A DNA stretch of 64,000 nucleotides. Origin: Streptomyces aureus. GTDB lineage: Bacteria > Actinomycetota > Actinomycetes > Streptomycetales > Streptomycetaceae. Shown here one piece after another: positions 52,593-59,923 of this stretch. Numbering within the stretch: the first letter of the stretch is position 1; every line of letters begins with the position of its first letter. Under the pieces are notes generated by a model that saw nothing but the letters and a program-made list of their open reading frames with translations, did not search any database and was not told the DNA's origin. The DNA lies in the NCBI RefSeq assembly GCF_000725495.1, contig NZ_JNZD01000002.1, positions 62,001 through 126,000 of the forward strand, written 5' to 3'. Position numbers and translations under genes: made by a program.

Positions 52593-53372
52593 ATGCGCAT
52601 TACACGGAACGCGGGAACCCTCTTCGTGACCGGTGCGTTGACGCTGACCCTGGCCGCGCTCGCCTATCCGTCCATGCTGGGGATCCAGACCACGTCCGCC
52701 ACCTCCGTCAACATCATCGCCAACCCGTCCTCGGGGCCGCTGACGGAGGCCGACCGCGACTTCGTCGTCAAGGTGCGCGCGGCGGGGCTGTGGGAGTACC
52801 CGGTCGGACAGCTGGCGCTGCAGAAGGGGACCACTCCGGCGGTCCGCACGGCGGGGCAGCACCTGATAGCGGGTCACGCCGGGCTCGACGACACGAGCCG
52901 CAAGGTCGCCAAGCAGCTCGGGATCACGCTCCCCAACAAGCCCTCCCCGCAGCAGCAGGGCTTCGTGGCGACGCTGACCGCGGACTCCGGAACGAAGTTC
53001 GACACCGACTTCGCCAACATCCTGCGCGTCACGCACGGACAGATCTTCTCGACCGTGGCGAAGATCCGGGCATCGACCGAGAACACGCTGGTACGGCAGC
53101 TCGCCGACCAGGCCAACGACACCGTGCTGGACCACATCACCGTGATGGAGAAGACCGGACTGGTCAACTTCAACCAGGTGATCATCCAGGAGACCACCAT
53201 CCCGAAGGTGCCCGCGGTCAACCTGACGCCTCCGCCGCCGGGGCCCGGTGAGCCGGAGGTCGTCCTGACGCCGCCGGCAGGCGGGGCGGCGCTCCCCTCG
53301 GCCGCCGCGTCGAACCCCGCGGGCGGGGCGTCGCTTCCGGTGCAGCCCTCCCCGACACCGACGGTGGGCTGA
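52593..53372 (+). CDS. exported DUF4142 protein
   Basis: A 259-residue protein with an N-terminal signal/anchor (TRNAGTLFVTGALTLTLAALAYPSML). A DUF4142 helical-bundle domain follows at about 50-190 (LTEADRDFVVKVRAAGLWEYPVGQLALQKGTTPAVRTAGQHLIAGHAGLDDTSRKVAKQLG...HITVMEKTGL), then a Pro-rich tail. DUF4142 resembles ferritin-like bundles, but no metal-binding set is obvious. Role unknown; often found near stress sigma factors. AGGAGG precedes the ATG. A short A+T-rich patch near 52425-52460 (GTATAAACT) may hold its promoter. Confidence 0.87.
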   Translation: MRITRNAGTLFVTGALTLTLAALAYPSMLGIQTTSATSVNIIANPSSGPLTEADRDFVVKVRAAGLWEYPVGQLALQKGTTPAVRTAGQHLIAGHAGLDDTSRKVAKQLGITLPNKPSPQQQGFVATLTADSGTKFDTDFANILRVTHGQIFSTVAKIRASTENTLVRQLADQANDTVLDHITVMEKTGLVNFNQVIIQETTIPKVPAVNLTPPPPGPGEPEVVLTPPAGGAALPSAAASNPAGGASLPVQPSPTPTVG

Positions 53373-53389
53373 CCCAGCCGATCGCGGGA

Positions 53390-53584
53390 GTGCAACAGGG
53401 GCCGCCCGAGCGGAAGTTCGCGAGGGCGGCCGCGCTGTACGCGGACCAGGCCGTGCTGTACGCGAACGTCGTTGCGTCGCAGGCGGACGTGGTCGCGGTG
53501 CACGCGTACATCGGCGCGGTGCACATGGACAGCGGCGCGGCCGGCGGCCCGTTCAGCCGTCGGCGAGGTCCGTCAGCGCGGTGA
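53390..53584 (+). CDS. possible small protein with heptad repeats
   Basis: A 64-residue frame starting at GTG, 17 bp after the DUF4142 stop. Its middle is built from four 21-bp units, about 53443-53526, that encode seven-residue repeats of the pattern A-D/N/Y-x-V-x-V-Y/Q/H (ADQAVLY, ANVVASQ, ADVVAVH, AYIGAVH). That would form a short amphipathic helix or coiled coil. Third positions are strongly G/C biased. Against it: no clear ribosome-binding site and a 32-bp overlap with the 3' end of litR on the other strand. Confidence 0.35.
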   Translation: MQQGPPERKFARAAALYADQAVLYANVVASQADVVAVHAYIGAVHMDSGAAGGPFSRRRGPSAR

Positions 53585-54551
53585 GCGCCTCGCGCAGTCC
53601 GGACGGCCTGAGCATGCCCGGCTCCGGGCGCCCGGCCCAGCCGGGGCCGCCGAGGAGAACCGAGGGACGGCTGCGCGCGCCCTTGACCCCCCACGCGGTG
53701 GCCGCGATGTGCCGGGCCAGGGGACGGTCGGCGGTGGACCGGGTCTGCGACCACAGCACGACGGCCGAAGGACCCAGTCGCCGCACCGCCGAGGTCAGCG
53801 CCTCCGGCGGCACCGCGGGGCCGAACATCCGGGTGGGCAGGCCCTGTTCGAGGAGCCCCGCGTTCAGCGCCTCCAGCGGGAGGCAGTGCTGTTCGCCCGG
53901 CACGCAGGCCAGCACGACCGGTCCCGTGGCCGCTTCCGGGTTCCTCGGCCCGGCCGGTGCCGGGGCCCGGTGGAGCACGCGGGAGATGTGCCACGACAGC
54001 AGGTGCTCCACCTCCACGTAACGGTCGCCGGCGGACTCCCATTTGCGGCCCACCGCGTGCAGGGCCGGCACCATCACCGCCTCCCAGCCGACGACCACGC
54101 CGTGCCGCTGGACGAGCCCGGTCAACTGGTCCTCCACGGACGGCGCGTCCAGGCGTACGGCGGCGCGTGCGAGGCCCTTGCACTCCTGCCGGGGATCGCC
54201 CAGGGGCTCCACCTCGGCCACCCGCTCCGGGGGCTCCGGCCGGACGGCCACGGTCCCGGCCCCGGGCGCCGGGGGGTCGCTCCAGCCCTTGGCGGCCCTG
54301 GCGGCCTCGGCGGGCGCCACTCCGGCCGAGGTCAGCCGGCACATCTCCTCGAGCATGGCCACGTCCTGGGGCGACCAGCGGCGGTGCCGCCCGCCGGGGC
54401 GGACCGCGGGGCCCACGCCGTACCGGCGGTCCCAGGAGCGCAGGGTGGTGGGCGAGACGCCGAGGCGGCGGGCCAGCGCGCCGGTCGTGACCCCGGCGTC
54501 GGCGGATCCCGTGCCCGGCCCCCGCCCCTGATCCGACCCGGTCTCACCCAT
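53553..54551 (-). CDS. litR: MerR-type B12-binding photoreceptor regulator (LitR/CarH-like)
   Basis: A 332-residue regulator. Residues about 20-75 are a MerR HTH (TTGALARRLGVSPTTLRSWDRRYGVGPAVRPGGRHRRWSPQDVAML). About 125-200 is the helical bundle that caps B12, with Trp-x10/11-Glu-His (WESAGDRYVEVEH). About 210-320 is a cobalamin-binding Rossmann domain with PGEQH, where His is the expected axial ligand, though the usual Gly after it is Pro. LitR/CarH proteins repress in the dark and release DNA when light breaks adenosylcobalamin. It is divergent from an ECF sigma gene, as in the litR-litS pair of S. coelicolor. The ATG is leaderless (TATAGT 6 nt upstream). Confidence 0.88.
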   Translation of the reverse strand: MGETGSDQGRGPGTGSADAGVTTGALARRLGVSPTTLRSWDRRYGVGPAVRPGGRHRRWSPQDVAMLEEMCRLTSAGVAPAEAARAAKGWSDPPAPGAGTVAVRPEPPERVAEVEPLGDPRQECKGLARAAVRLDAPSVEDQLTGLVQRHGVVVGWEAVMVPALHAVGRKWESAGDRYVEVEHLLSWHISRVLHRAPAPAGPRNPEAATGPVVLACVPGEQHCLPLEALNAGLLEQGLPTRMFGPAVPPEALTSAVRRLGPSAVVLWSQTRSTADRPLARHIAATAWGVKGARSRPSVLLGGPGWAGRPEPGMLRPSGLREALTALTDLADG

Positions 54552-54557
54552 ACGGCG

Positions 54558-54563
54558 ACTATA
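54558..54563 (-). promoter_or_regulatory. -10 box of the leaderless litR promoter
   Basis: TATAGT on the minus strand, 6 nt before the litR ATG. The 112-bp region to the divergent ECF sigma start must also hold the LitR-repressed sigma promoter. I could not identify its operator with confidence. Confidence 0.6.
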
Positions 54564-54663
54564 CGACGCAGAAACGATGCGAGTTGTCGCCTCCGTCCCC
54601 TGGTTCACACAATCGGTTTCACGGGCCCCGTACAGGGAGTTCCCGGAGCGAGGAGCCGTGGCC

Positions 54664-55257
54664 ATGAGCGCAGATCCGACCGTCGAGCACCCCACCACCG
54701 AGCCGGGGGACACGCTGACGGACGCGGAGCTGGCCCGGGGCATCGTCGACGGGGACGAGGCCTCGCTGGCCACCGCGTACCGGCGCTGGGCACCGCTCGT
54801 CCAGGCGCTCGCCCGGCGTTCGCTGGGCGACCCGCGCGAGGCGGAGGACGTCACCCAGCAGGTGTTCCTGGCCGTGTGGCGGGGCGCTCGCGGGTACCGG
54901 CCCGAGCGCGGCACGGTCGCCGGCTGGCTCGTCGGCATCACCCGGCGCAAGATCGCCGACGCACTGTCCGCGCGGACCCGGCGCACCGAGCTGGTGGGCG
55001 CGGCCGGTGCCCTCCTGGTCCTCGCCGACGACAGCTCCTCCCGCCCCGAGTCCGCCCTCGACCGTGTCGTCGTCCGGCACGAGCTGGCCAAGCTCCCCAC
55101 GCCGCAGCGCCGGGTCCTGCACCTCGCGTTCTACGAGGACCTCACCCAGACGCAGATCGCCGCGCGCACCGGCTGGCCGCTGGGCACGGTCAAGAGCCAC
55201 TCCCGGCGCGGCATGCACCAGCTGCGCGACTGTCTGCGCCCGGTCGCCGAGGTCTGA
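54664..55257 (+). CDS. litS: ECF sigma factor, LitS-like
   Basis: A 197-residue sigma-70 family factor with region 2 (ATAYRRWAPLVQALARRSLGDPREAEDVTQQVFLAVWRGARGY...GWLVGITRRKIADAL) and region 4 (LPTPQRRVLHLAFYEDLTQTQIAARTGWPLGTVKSHSRRGMHQLRDCL). No anti-sigma gene overlaps it; divergent litR suggests control by light-dependent transcription instead, as for LitS. Likely targets are the nearby photolyase, lipid operon and carotenoid genes; the last are not in the window. AGGAG with an 8-nt spacer picks the ATG at 54664 over the GTG at 54658. Confidence 0.88.
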   Translation: MSADPTVEHPTTEPGDTLTDAELARGIVDGDEASLATAYRRWAPLVQALARRSLGDPREAEDVTQQVFLAVWRGARGYRPERGTVAGWLVGITRRKIADALSARTRRTELVGAAGALLVLADDSSSRPESALDRVVVRHELAKLPTPQRRVLHLAFYEDLTQTQIAARTGWPLGTVKSHSRRGMHQLRDCLRPVAEV

Positions 55258-55357
55258 CCCCGGGCGTCCCCGCCCTTTCTCCCGCCCACGGCCAATCCGG
55301 CGCCCCACCGGCTCCGGATCACCTGCGAAGCCCCGAAGTGTCCTGGAGGACCCCATC

Positions 55358-55942
55358 GTGAAGGAAGCCGTCGAGATCGGGCGGAACCCGGCCGCGGGGC
55401 CGGACCTGCCCGATCTCATGGCCCGGGTCGCCCGCGGCGACCAGGAGGCGTTCGCCTCGCTGTACGACGCGGTGGCGGGCCCCGTCCTCGGTCTCGTACG
55501 CAGGGTGCTGCGCGACCCGGCGCAGTCGGAGGAGGTCGCCCAGGAGGTGCTGGTCGAGGTATGGCGCACGGCCGCCCGCTACCGGCCCGAGCGCGGATCG
55601 GTGATGAACTGGGTCCTCACACTGACCCATCAGCGGGCCGTGGACCGGGTCCGCTCGGTGGAGGCCGGAGCGGCCCGGGAGCACAGGGCCGCCCTCCTCG
55701 ACCGGACGCCCGAGTTCGACGAGGTGGCCGAAGAGGTCGAGACACGGCTGGAACGCGAGCGGGTGCGGCGCTGTCTGCGCACCCTGACCGAGCTCCAGCG
55801 CCAGTCGGTGACCCTCGCCTACTACCGCGGGCTGACCTACCGGGAGGTGGCGGAGCTGCTGGCGACCCCGCTCGGGACGGTCAAGACGCGGCTGCGCGAC
55901 GGTCTGATCCGGCTGCGGGACTGTCTGGGGGTGACCGTGTGA
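55358..55942 (+). CDS. sigK: ECF sigma factor, SigK type
   Basis: A 194-residue ECF sigma factor: region 2 FASLYDAVAGPVLGLVRRVLRDPAQSEEVAQEVLVEVWRTAARYRPERGSVMNWVLTLTHQRAVDRVRS and region 4 ELQRQSVTLAYYRGLTYREVAELLATPLGTVKTRLRDGLIRLRDCL, both typical of the SigK group. It overlaps the next gene, an RskA-type anti-sigma factor, by GTGA, so the pair is made in fixed ratio. GGAGG precedes the GTG at 55358. It is 100 bp behind the LitS-like gene on the same strand, giving two ECF factors in a row. Confidence 0.92.
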   Translation: MKEAVEIGRNPAAGPDLPDLMARVARGDQEAFASLYDAVAGPVLGLVRRVLRDPAQSEEVAQEVLVEVWRTAARYRPERGSVMNWVLTLTHQRAVDRVRSVEAGAAREHRAALLDRTPEFDEVAEEVETRLERERVRRCLRTLTELQRQSVTLAYYRGLTYREVAELLATPLGTVKTRLRDGLIRLRDCLGVTV

Positions 55943-56712
55943 GCACGGCGGACCTGCACACGCTGACCGGCGCCTACGCGCTGCACGCGCTCGACGCCGA
56001 CGAACGCGAGCGCTTCGAGCGTCACGCCGCGGACTGCGCCGACTGCGAGCAGGAGGTGCGGGAACTGAGGGCCACGGCCGCGCGCCTCGGCCTCGCCGCA
56101 GCCGCTTCACCGGCTCCGGAGCTCAAGGACCGGGTGCTGCTGCGGATCACCGCGGTCCGGCAGGAGCCGCCACCCCCGCCCGTCGTGACGGCATCCCGGC
56201 CCCCGCGCGTCAGCCGGCTCCGCACCTCGCGCTGGGTGCTCGCCGCGGCGCTGGCCGCGGCCGCCTCGCTGGGCGGCACCGCGGTGTGGCAGTACGAGCG
56301 CGCCCAGGACGCCCGGGACGGCGCCCGGGAGGCCCGGGAACAGTCGCGGCGGGCCGAGCTGCGCGCCGGCCAGGTGGCGGCGGTCCTCACCGCGCCCGAC
56401 GCCGCGTCGCGCTCGGCGAAGCTGAAGGGCGGGGCGAGCGGCACGGTCGTGGTGTCCAGGAGCCGGGACCGGGCGGTGTTCATCGCCTCGCGGATGCCGA
56501 AGCCGCCCGGCGGCAAGGTGTACCAGCTCTGGTACGACGACGCGGGCACCATGCGGTCCGCCGGTCTGATGGACCCGGGCCGCACCACCGAGGCCGTCCC
56601 GCTGGACGGGGCCGTCGACGGCGCCTCCGGCCTGGGGATCACCCTGGAGCCGGCCGGCGGCTCCCACGCCCCGACGTCGGCGCCGCTGGCCCTGCTGGGC
56701 CTGCCCGCCTGA
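55939..56712 (+). CDS. rskA: RskA-type zinc-binding anti-sigma factor
   Basis: A 257-residue anti-sigma factor. The N-terminal ZAS domain has HAADCADCEQE (H-x3-C-x2-C). One membrane helix follows at about 95-113 (WVLAAALAAAASLGGTAVW), and the C-terminal half is the extracytoplasmic RskA domain (GTVVVSRSRDRAVFIASRMPKPPGGKVYQLWYDDAGTMRSAGLM...GLGITLEPAGGS). It should hold SigK at the membrane and release it on an outside or redox signal via regulated proteolysis. Its GTG start overlaps the sigK stop. Confidence 0.93.
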   Translation: MSTADLHTLTGAYALHALDADERERFERHAADCADCEQEVRELRATAARLGLAAAASPAPELKDRVLLRITAVRQEPPPPPVVTASRPPRVSRLRTSRWVLAAALAAAASLGGTAVWQYERAQDARDGAREAREQSRRAELRAGQVAAVLTAPDAASRSAKLKGGASGTVVVSRSRDRAVFIASRMPKPPGGKVYQLWYDDAGTMRSAGLMDPGRTTEAVPLDGAVDGASGLGITLEPAGGSHAPTSAPLALLGLPA

Positions 56713-57120
56713 GCGCCCGGCCGGGTGTCCGTCCCCTCGGTTCGGGGGAGGGGACGGCCGCCCGGTGCGCGGCACGCCGAGGCGTCCGACGGCTCGGCAC
56801 CACCGTCAGCCGCACGCCGGACCGGTCACCCGCACACCGGGGCAGTCAGCCGCACCCGGCGCAACGGGCGGCTCGGCACGGCCGTCGGCCACACGCCGGA
56901 CAGGTCCGCCGCACCCGGGGGCAGCCGGCCGCTCGGCACCACCGTCGGCCGCACGCCGGACGGTCAGCCGCACCCCCACGCGGTCAGCCGCACCCCCAGG
57001 CAGTCGGCCACACCCCCGGGCGGCCAGCGGCACGAGGAGCGGCTGGCGGCACGCCCGGGAGGTCAGCGGCACGAGGAACGGGCGGCGGCACGAGGAACGG
57101 GCGGCGGCACGCCCAGGAGG
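56713..57120. repeat. 408-bp GC-rich minisatellite between rskA and the lipid operon
   Basis: The whole gap is made of reiterated units. First come about 30-bp units of the type GGCTCGGCACCACCGTCGGC plus CGCACGCCGGA (three copies), then about 20-bp GGTCAGCCGCACCCCCACGC units (three copies), then 19-bp GAGGAACGGGCGGCGGCAC units (two exact copies near 57070-57110). I see no gene; open frames here are products of the repeats. Confidence 0.75.
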
Positions 57121-57921
57121 TCAGCGGCGCGGTGGCAGCGGGAAGAAGCCGCTGGTGCGCTCCACGTACTCCCTGAATCCCGGGCGCTCGCCCATGTGGC
57201 GCTCCAGCATGGGCTTTCCGCTGCCGTTGATCAGGAGGTAGCTCATCACCAGCGGCGACACGACGGCCACCGCGGCGGCCCCCGGACTGTCGCAGGCGAG
57301 CAGGAACAGGCCCCACCAGACGCAGAAGTCGCCGAAGTAGTTGGGGTGACGCGTCCAGGCCCACAGACCCCGGTCCATGACGCGGCCCCGGTTCGCCGGA
57401 TCGGCCTTGAAGCGGGCGAGCTGGGCGTCGCCGACCGCCTCGAAGAACAGTCCGACGGCCCACAGCGCCGTGCCCGCCCAGGCCAGGCCCGTGAGCGGCC
57501 CGGGAACGTACTGCGCGGCCTGGACGGGCAGCGACACCAGCCATACGAGCGCCCCCTGGAGCAGGTAGACCATGCGCAGGGCGTACAGGTTCCGGCTGCC
57601 GGGTGCCTTGGACAGCATGGCCTCGTAGCGGGGGTCCTCGCCGTGTCCCCGGCCGCGCCACGCGATGTGCGCGGCAAGGCGCAGTCCCCACACCGAGGTC
57701 AGGACGGTGACGAGGACGCGGCGGGCCTCGTCGCCCTCCCCGGCGGACGCCAGGAAGGTGACGAGGGCCACCGCGGTGAACGCGATCCCCCAGGCGATGT
57801 CCACGATCCGGTGCAGGCCCTTGCGGACGCCGACGGCGAACGTCACGAGCATGACGGCGAACGCCGCTCCGGCCGCGGGGGCGAGGTTCTGGGCGAACGC
57901 TCCCCAGGGGAAACCGGTCAT
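57121..57921 (-). CDS. DUF1295 membrane protein (steroid 5-alpha-reductase-like)
   Basis: A 266-residue protein with about seven membrane helices and the family C-terminus DRGLWAWTRHPNYFGDFCVWWGLFLL...GSGKPMLERHMGERPGFREYVERTSGFFPLPPRR. The isoprenylcysteine-methyltransferase/5-alpha-reductase superfamily motif RHPNYFGD is intact. It is probably a lipid reductase or methyltransferase-like enzyme. Its ATG overlaps the stop of the CFA-synthase-like gene (ATGA). It is the last gene of a four-gene operon. Confidence 0.93.
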   Translation of the reverse strand: MTGFPWGAFAQNLAPAAGAAFAVMLVTFAVGVRKGLHRIVDIAWGIAFTAVALVTFLASAGEGDEARRVLVTVLTSVWGLRLAAHIAWRGRGHGEDPRYEAMLSKAPGSRNLYALRMVYLLQGALVWLVSLPVQAAQYVPGPLTGLAWAGTALWAVGLFFEAVGDAQLARFKADPANRGRVMDRGLWAWTRHPNYFGDFCVWWGLFLLACDSPGAAAVAVVSPLVMSYLLINGSGKPMLERHMGERPGFREYVERTSGFFPLPPRR

Positions 57922-59195
57922 GGGGTGGGGCCCTCCTTGGTGAAGAGGTACTGCTGGACGTCCAGATAGCCGGAGCGGAACCCGGCTTCGGAGTAGGCGA
58001 GGTAGAAGGTCCACATCCGCCGGAAGGTGTCGTCGAAGCCGAGCGCGGCGACCTCGTCGGCCCGTTCGGTGAACCGCTCGCGCCACAGCCGGAGGGTCTC
58101 CGCGTAGTGCGCCCCGAAGCCGTCCCGGCGGGTGGTGCGCAGGCCGGTGTGGGTCCGGGTCACCTCGTCGACCGCCTCGACGGAGGGCAGCAGGCCGCCG
58201 GGGAAGATGTACTTCTGGATCCAGGTGAAGGTGTCCCGGGAGGCGAGCAGGCGGTCGTGCGGCATGGTGATCGCCTGGAGGGCGACGCGGCCGCCGGGGG
58301 CGAGCCGGGCGTCGAGGGTCTTGAAATAGACGGGCCAGAACTCCTCCCCGACGGCCTCGATCATCTCGACGCTGACCACGGCGTCGTAGGTCCCGGTGGC
58401 CTCGCGGTAGTCGCACAGCTCGATGGACACCCGTTCGTCGAGGCCCGCCCCGGCCACCCGTGCGCGGGCCAGGGCCTGTTGTTCGCGCGAGAGGGTGAGC
58501 GTGGTGACGCGGGCGCCGCGCGCGGCGGCGCGGATCGCCAGCTCGCCCCAGCCGGTGCCGATCTCCAGGAGCCGGGTGCCGGGTCCCACCCCGGCGAGGT
58601 CGAGGAGCCGGTCGATCTTGCGGTGCTGGGCGGCCGGAAGCAGGGGCCAGGAGGCGGGCAGTTCGTCGAAGAGGGCCGACGAATAGCTGAGGGTGTCGTC
58701 GAGGAAGAGCGCGAACAGGTCGTTGGACAGGTCGTAGTGGCGGCTGATGTTGTCACGGGCGCCGGTCGGGGTGTTGCGCTGGGTAACGGGGTGGTGCAGT
58801 GCCCACAGCTTCCGCAGCCGCTGGAGCGGGGCCGGGATCAGGCGGGCCGCGTCGGCGGCGAGGACGGTGAGGGCGGCGGCGAGGTCCGGGGCGTCCCACT
58901 CCCCCGCCATGAAGGACTCGCCGAAGCCGACGAGTCCCTGGGCGCCGACGCGGCGGTGGAAGGCGTCCGGGTCGTGGATCTCGACGAGGGGGCCGCCGCG
59001 CCCGGCGCGGGTGCCGTCGGCGAACCGGGCCTGGAGCGGCAGCCGTTCGAGGGCGCGGCGCACGACGGCGCGGGTCACGGCGGTGCGCGCCCACGAGGAC
59101 GGCGGCGGAGCCGGCACGTCCATCGGGCGGACCGGTTCGGTGTCCGGCCGGGTCGCCTCGACCTCCTCGACGGGGCAGGACTCGGCTGTCGTCAT
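57918..59195 (-). CDS. cyclopropane-fatty-acid-synthase-like SAM methyltransferase
   Basis: A 425-residue enzyme that adds a methyl or methylene carbon to the double bond of membrane phospholipid acyl chains. Motifs: DNISRHYDLSNDLFALFLDDTLSYSSALF (family start of catalytic domain), LLEIGTGWGELAIRAAARGARVTTLTLSREQQALA (SAM motif I), VSVEMIEAVGEEFWPVYFKTL, and FPGGLLPS. Neighbours (FAD oxidoreductase, DUF1365, DUF1295) indicate that the product is further oxidised or desaturated. Starts and stops overlap both neighbours by 4 bp. Confidence 0.93.
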   Translation of the reverse strand: MTTAESCPVEEVEATRPDTEPVRPMDVPAPPPSSWARTAVTRAVVRRALERLPLQARFADGTRAGRGGPLVEIHDPDAFHRRVGAQGLVGFGESFMAGEWDAPDLAAALTVLAADAARLIPAPLQRLRKLWALHHPVTQRNTPTGARDNISRHYDLSNDLFALFLDDTLSYSSALFDELPASWPLLPAAQHRKIDRLLDLAGVGPGTRLLEIGTGWGELAIRAAARGARVTTLTLSREQQALARARVAGAGLDERVSIELCDYREATGTYDAVVSVEMIEAVGEEFWPVYFKTLDARLAPGGRVALQAITMPHDRLLASRDTFTWIQKYIFPGGLLPSVEAVDEVTRTHTGLRTTRRDGFGAHYAETLRLWRERFTERADEVAALGFDDTFRRMWTFYLAYSEAGFRSGYLDVQQYLFTKEGPTP

Positions 59196-59923
59196 TTCAC
59201 TGGCTCCTGGGCTCGTCGGTTCGGGCGGGGCTGGACGGGCAGTCCGCGCAGGTAGAGGCGGACGCCGTGCAGCCGGATGGCGGCGGACACCGCGAGGGTG
59301 GACCACGGGTGGCGCAGCGCCTGGCGCAGCAGCGCACCGGTGGTCGCCGCTCGGCGCGTTCCGCGGACGGTGGCGGTGAAGGGCCGGGTACCCGCGCGTT
59401 CCAGATGTACCGTGAGGTCGAGCCGGTCTCCGGGTTCGGGCAGCCGCATGCGGTAGGCGCCGTCGACCGGGAAGAACGGCGACACGTAGAACTCCTTGGC
59501 CGTCCGGGCGGTGCCGCCGTCGTCGGGGCGCAGCAGGTAGGAGTGCCGTTCGCCGTAGGTGTTGTGCACCTCGGCGACGACGCAGCGCGCGGTGCCGTCG
59601 GGGCCGTGGCACCAGTACAGGGTCAGCGGGTTGAAGACATGGCCGAGGACCCGGGCGTGGGCGAGCATCAGCACGGGTCCGCCCCGCAGGTCGAGGCCCT
59701 GCGAGGCGAGGAAGCGGTCCAGGCCGGCGCGGATGCTCGGCTGGTCGCCGTCGAAGTGGTCCCGGGGGTCGAACCGGGCCAGCGGGCGCAGCAGGTACGG
59801 CAGCCGGGGCGGGTGGTCGGGGTCGGTCAGCCACATGTACGTGCGGTGGCGCAGCGCGTACCGGGTGGGCGCGGTCCGTACGTGCGCGACCGTGCAGGGG
59901 TAGAGGGCGGGCGAGCCGGTCAC
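59192..59923 (-). CDS. DUF1365 protein
   Basis: A 243-residue soluble protein of family DUF1365: YPCTVAHVRTAPTRYALRHRTYMWLTDPDHPP, then DHFDGDQPSIRAGLDRFLASQGLDLRGGPVLMLAHARVLGHVFNPLTLYWCHGPDGTARCVVAEVHNTYGERHSYLL and KEFYVSPFFPVDGAYRMRL, all hallmark segments. It always travels with the FAD and CFA-like genes; function not settled. GTG start overlaps the FAD-gene stop (GTGA) and its stop overlaps the CFA-like start (ATGA). Confidence 0.94.
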   Translation of the reverse strand: MTGSPALYPCTVAHVRTAPTRYALRHRTYMWLTDPDHPPRLPYLLRPLARFDPRDHFDGDQPSIRAGLDRFLASQGLDLRGGPVLMLAHARVLGHVFNPLTLYWCHGPDGTARCVVAEVHNTYGERHSYLLRPDDGGTARTAKEFYVSPFFPVDGAYRMRLPEPGDRLDLTVHLERAGTRPFTATVRGTRRAATTGALLRQALRHPWSTLAVSAAIRLHGVRLYLRGLPVQPRPNRRAQEPVK

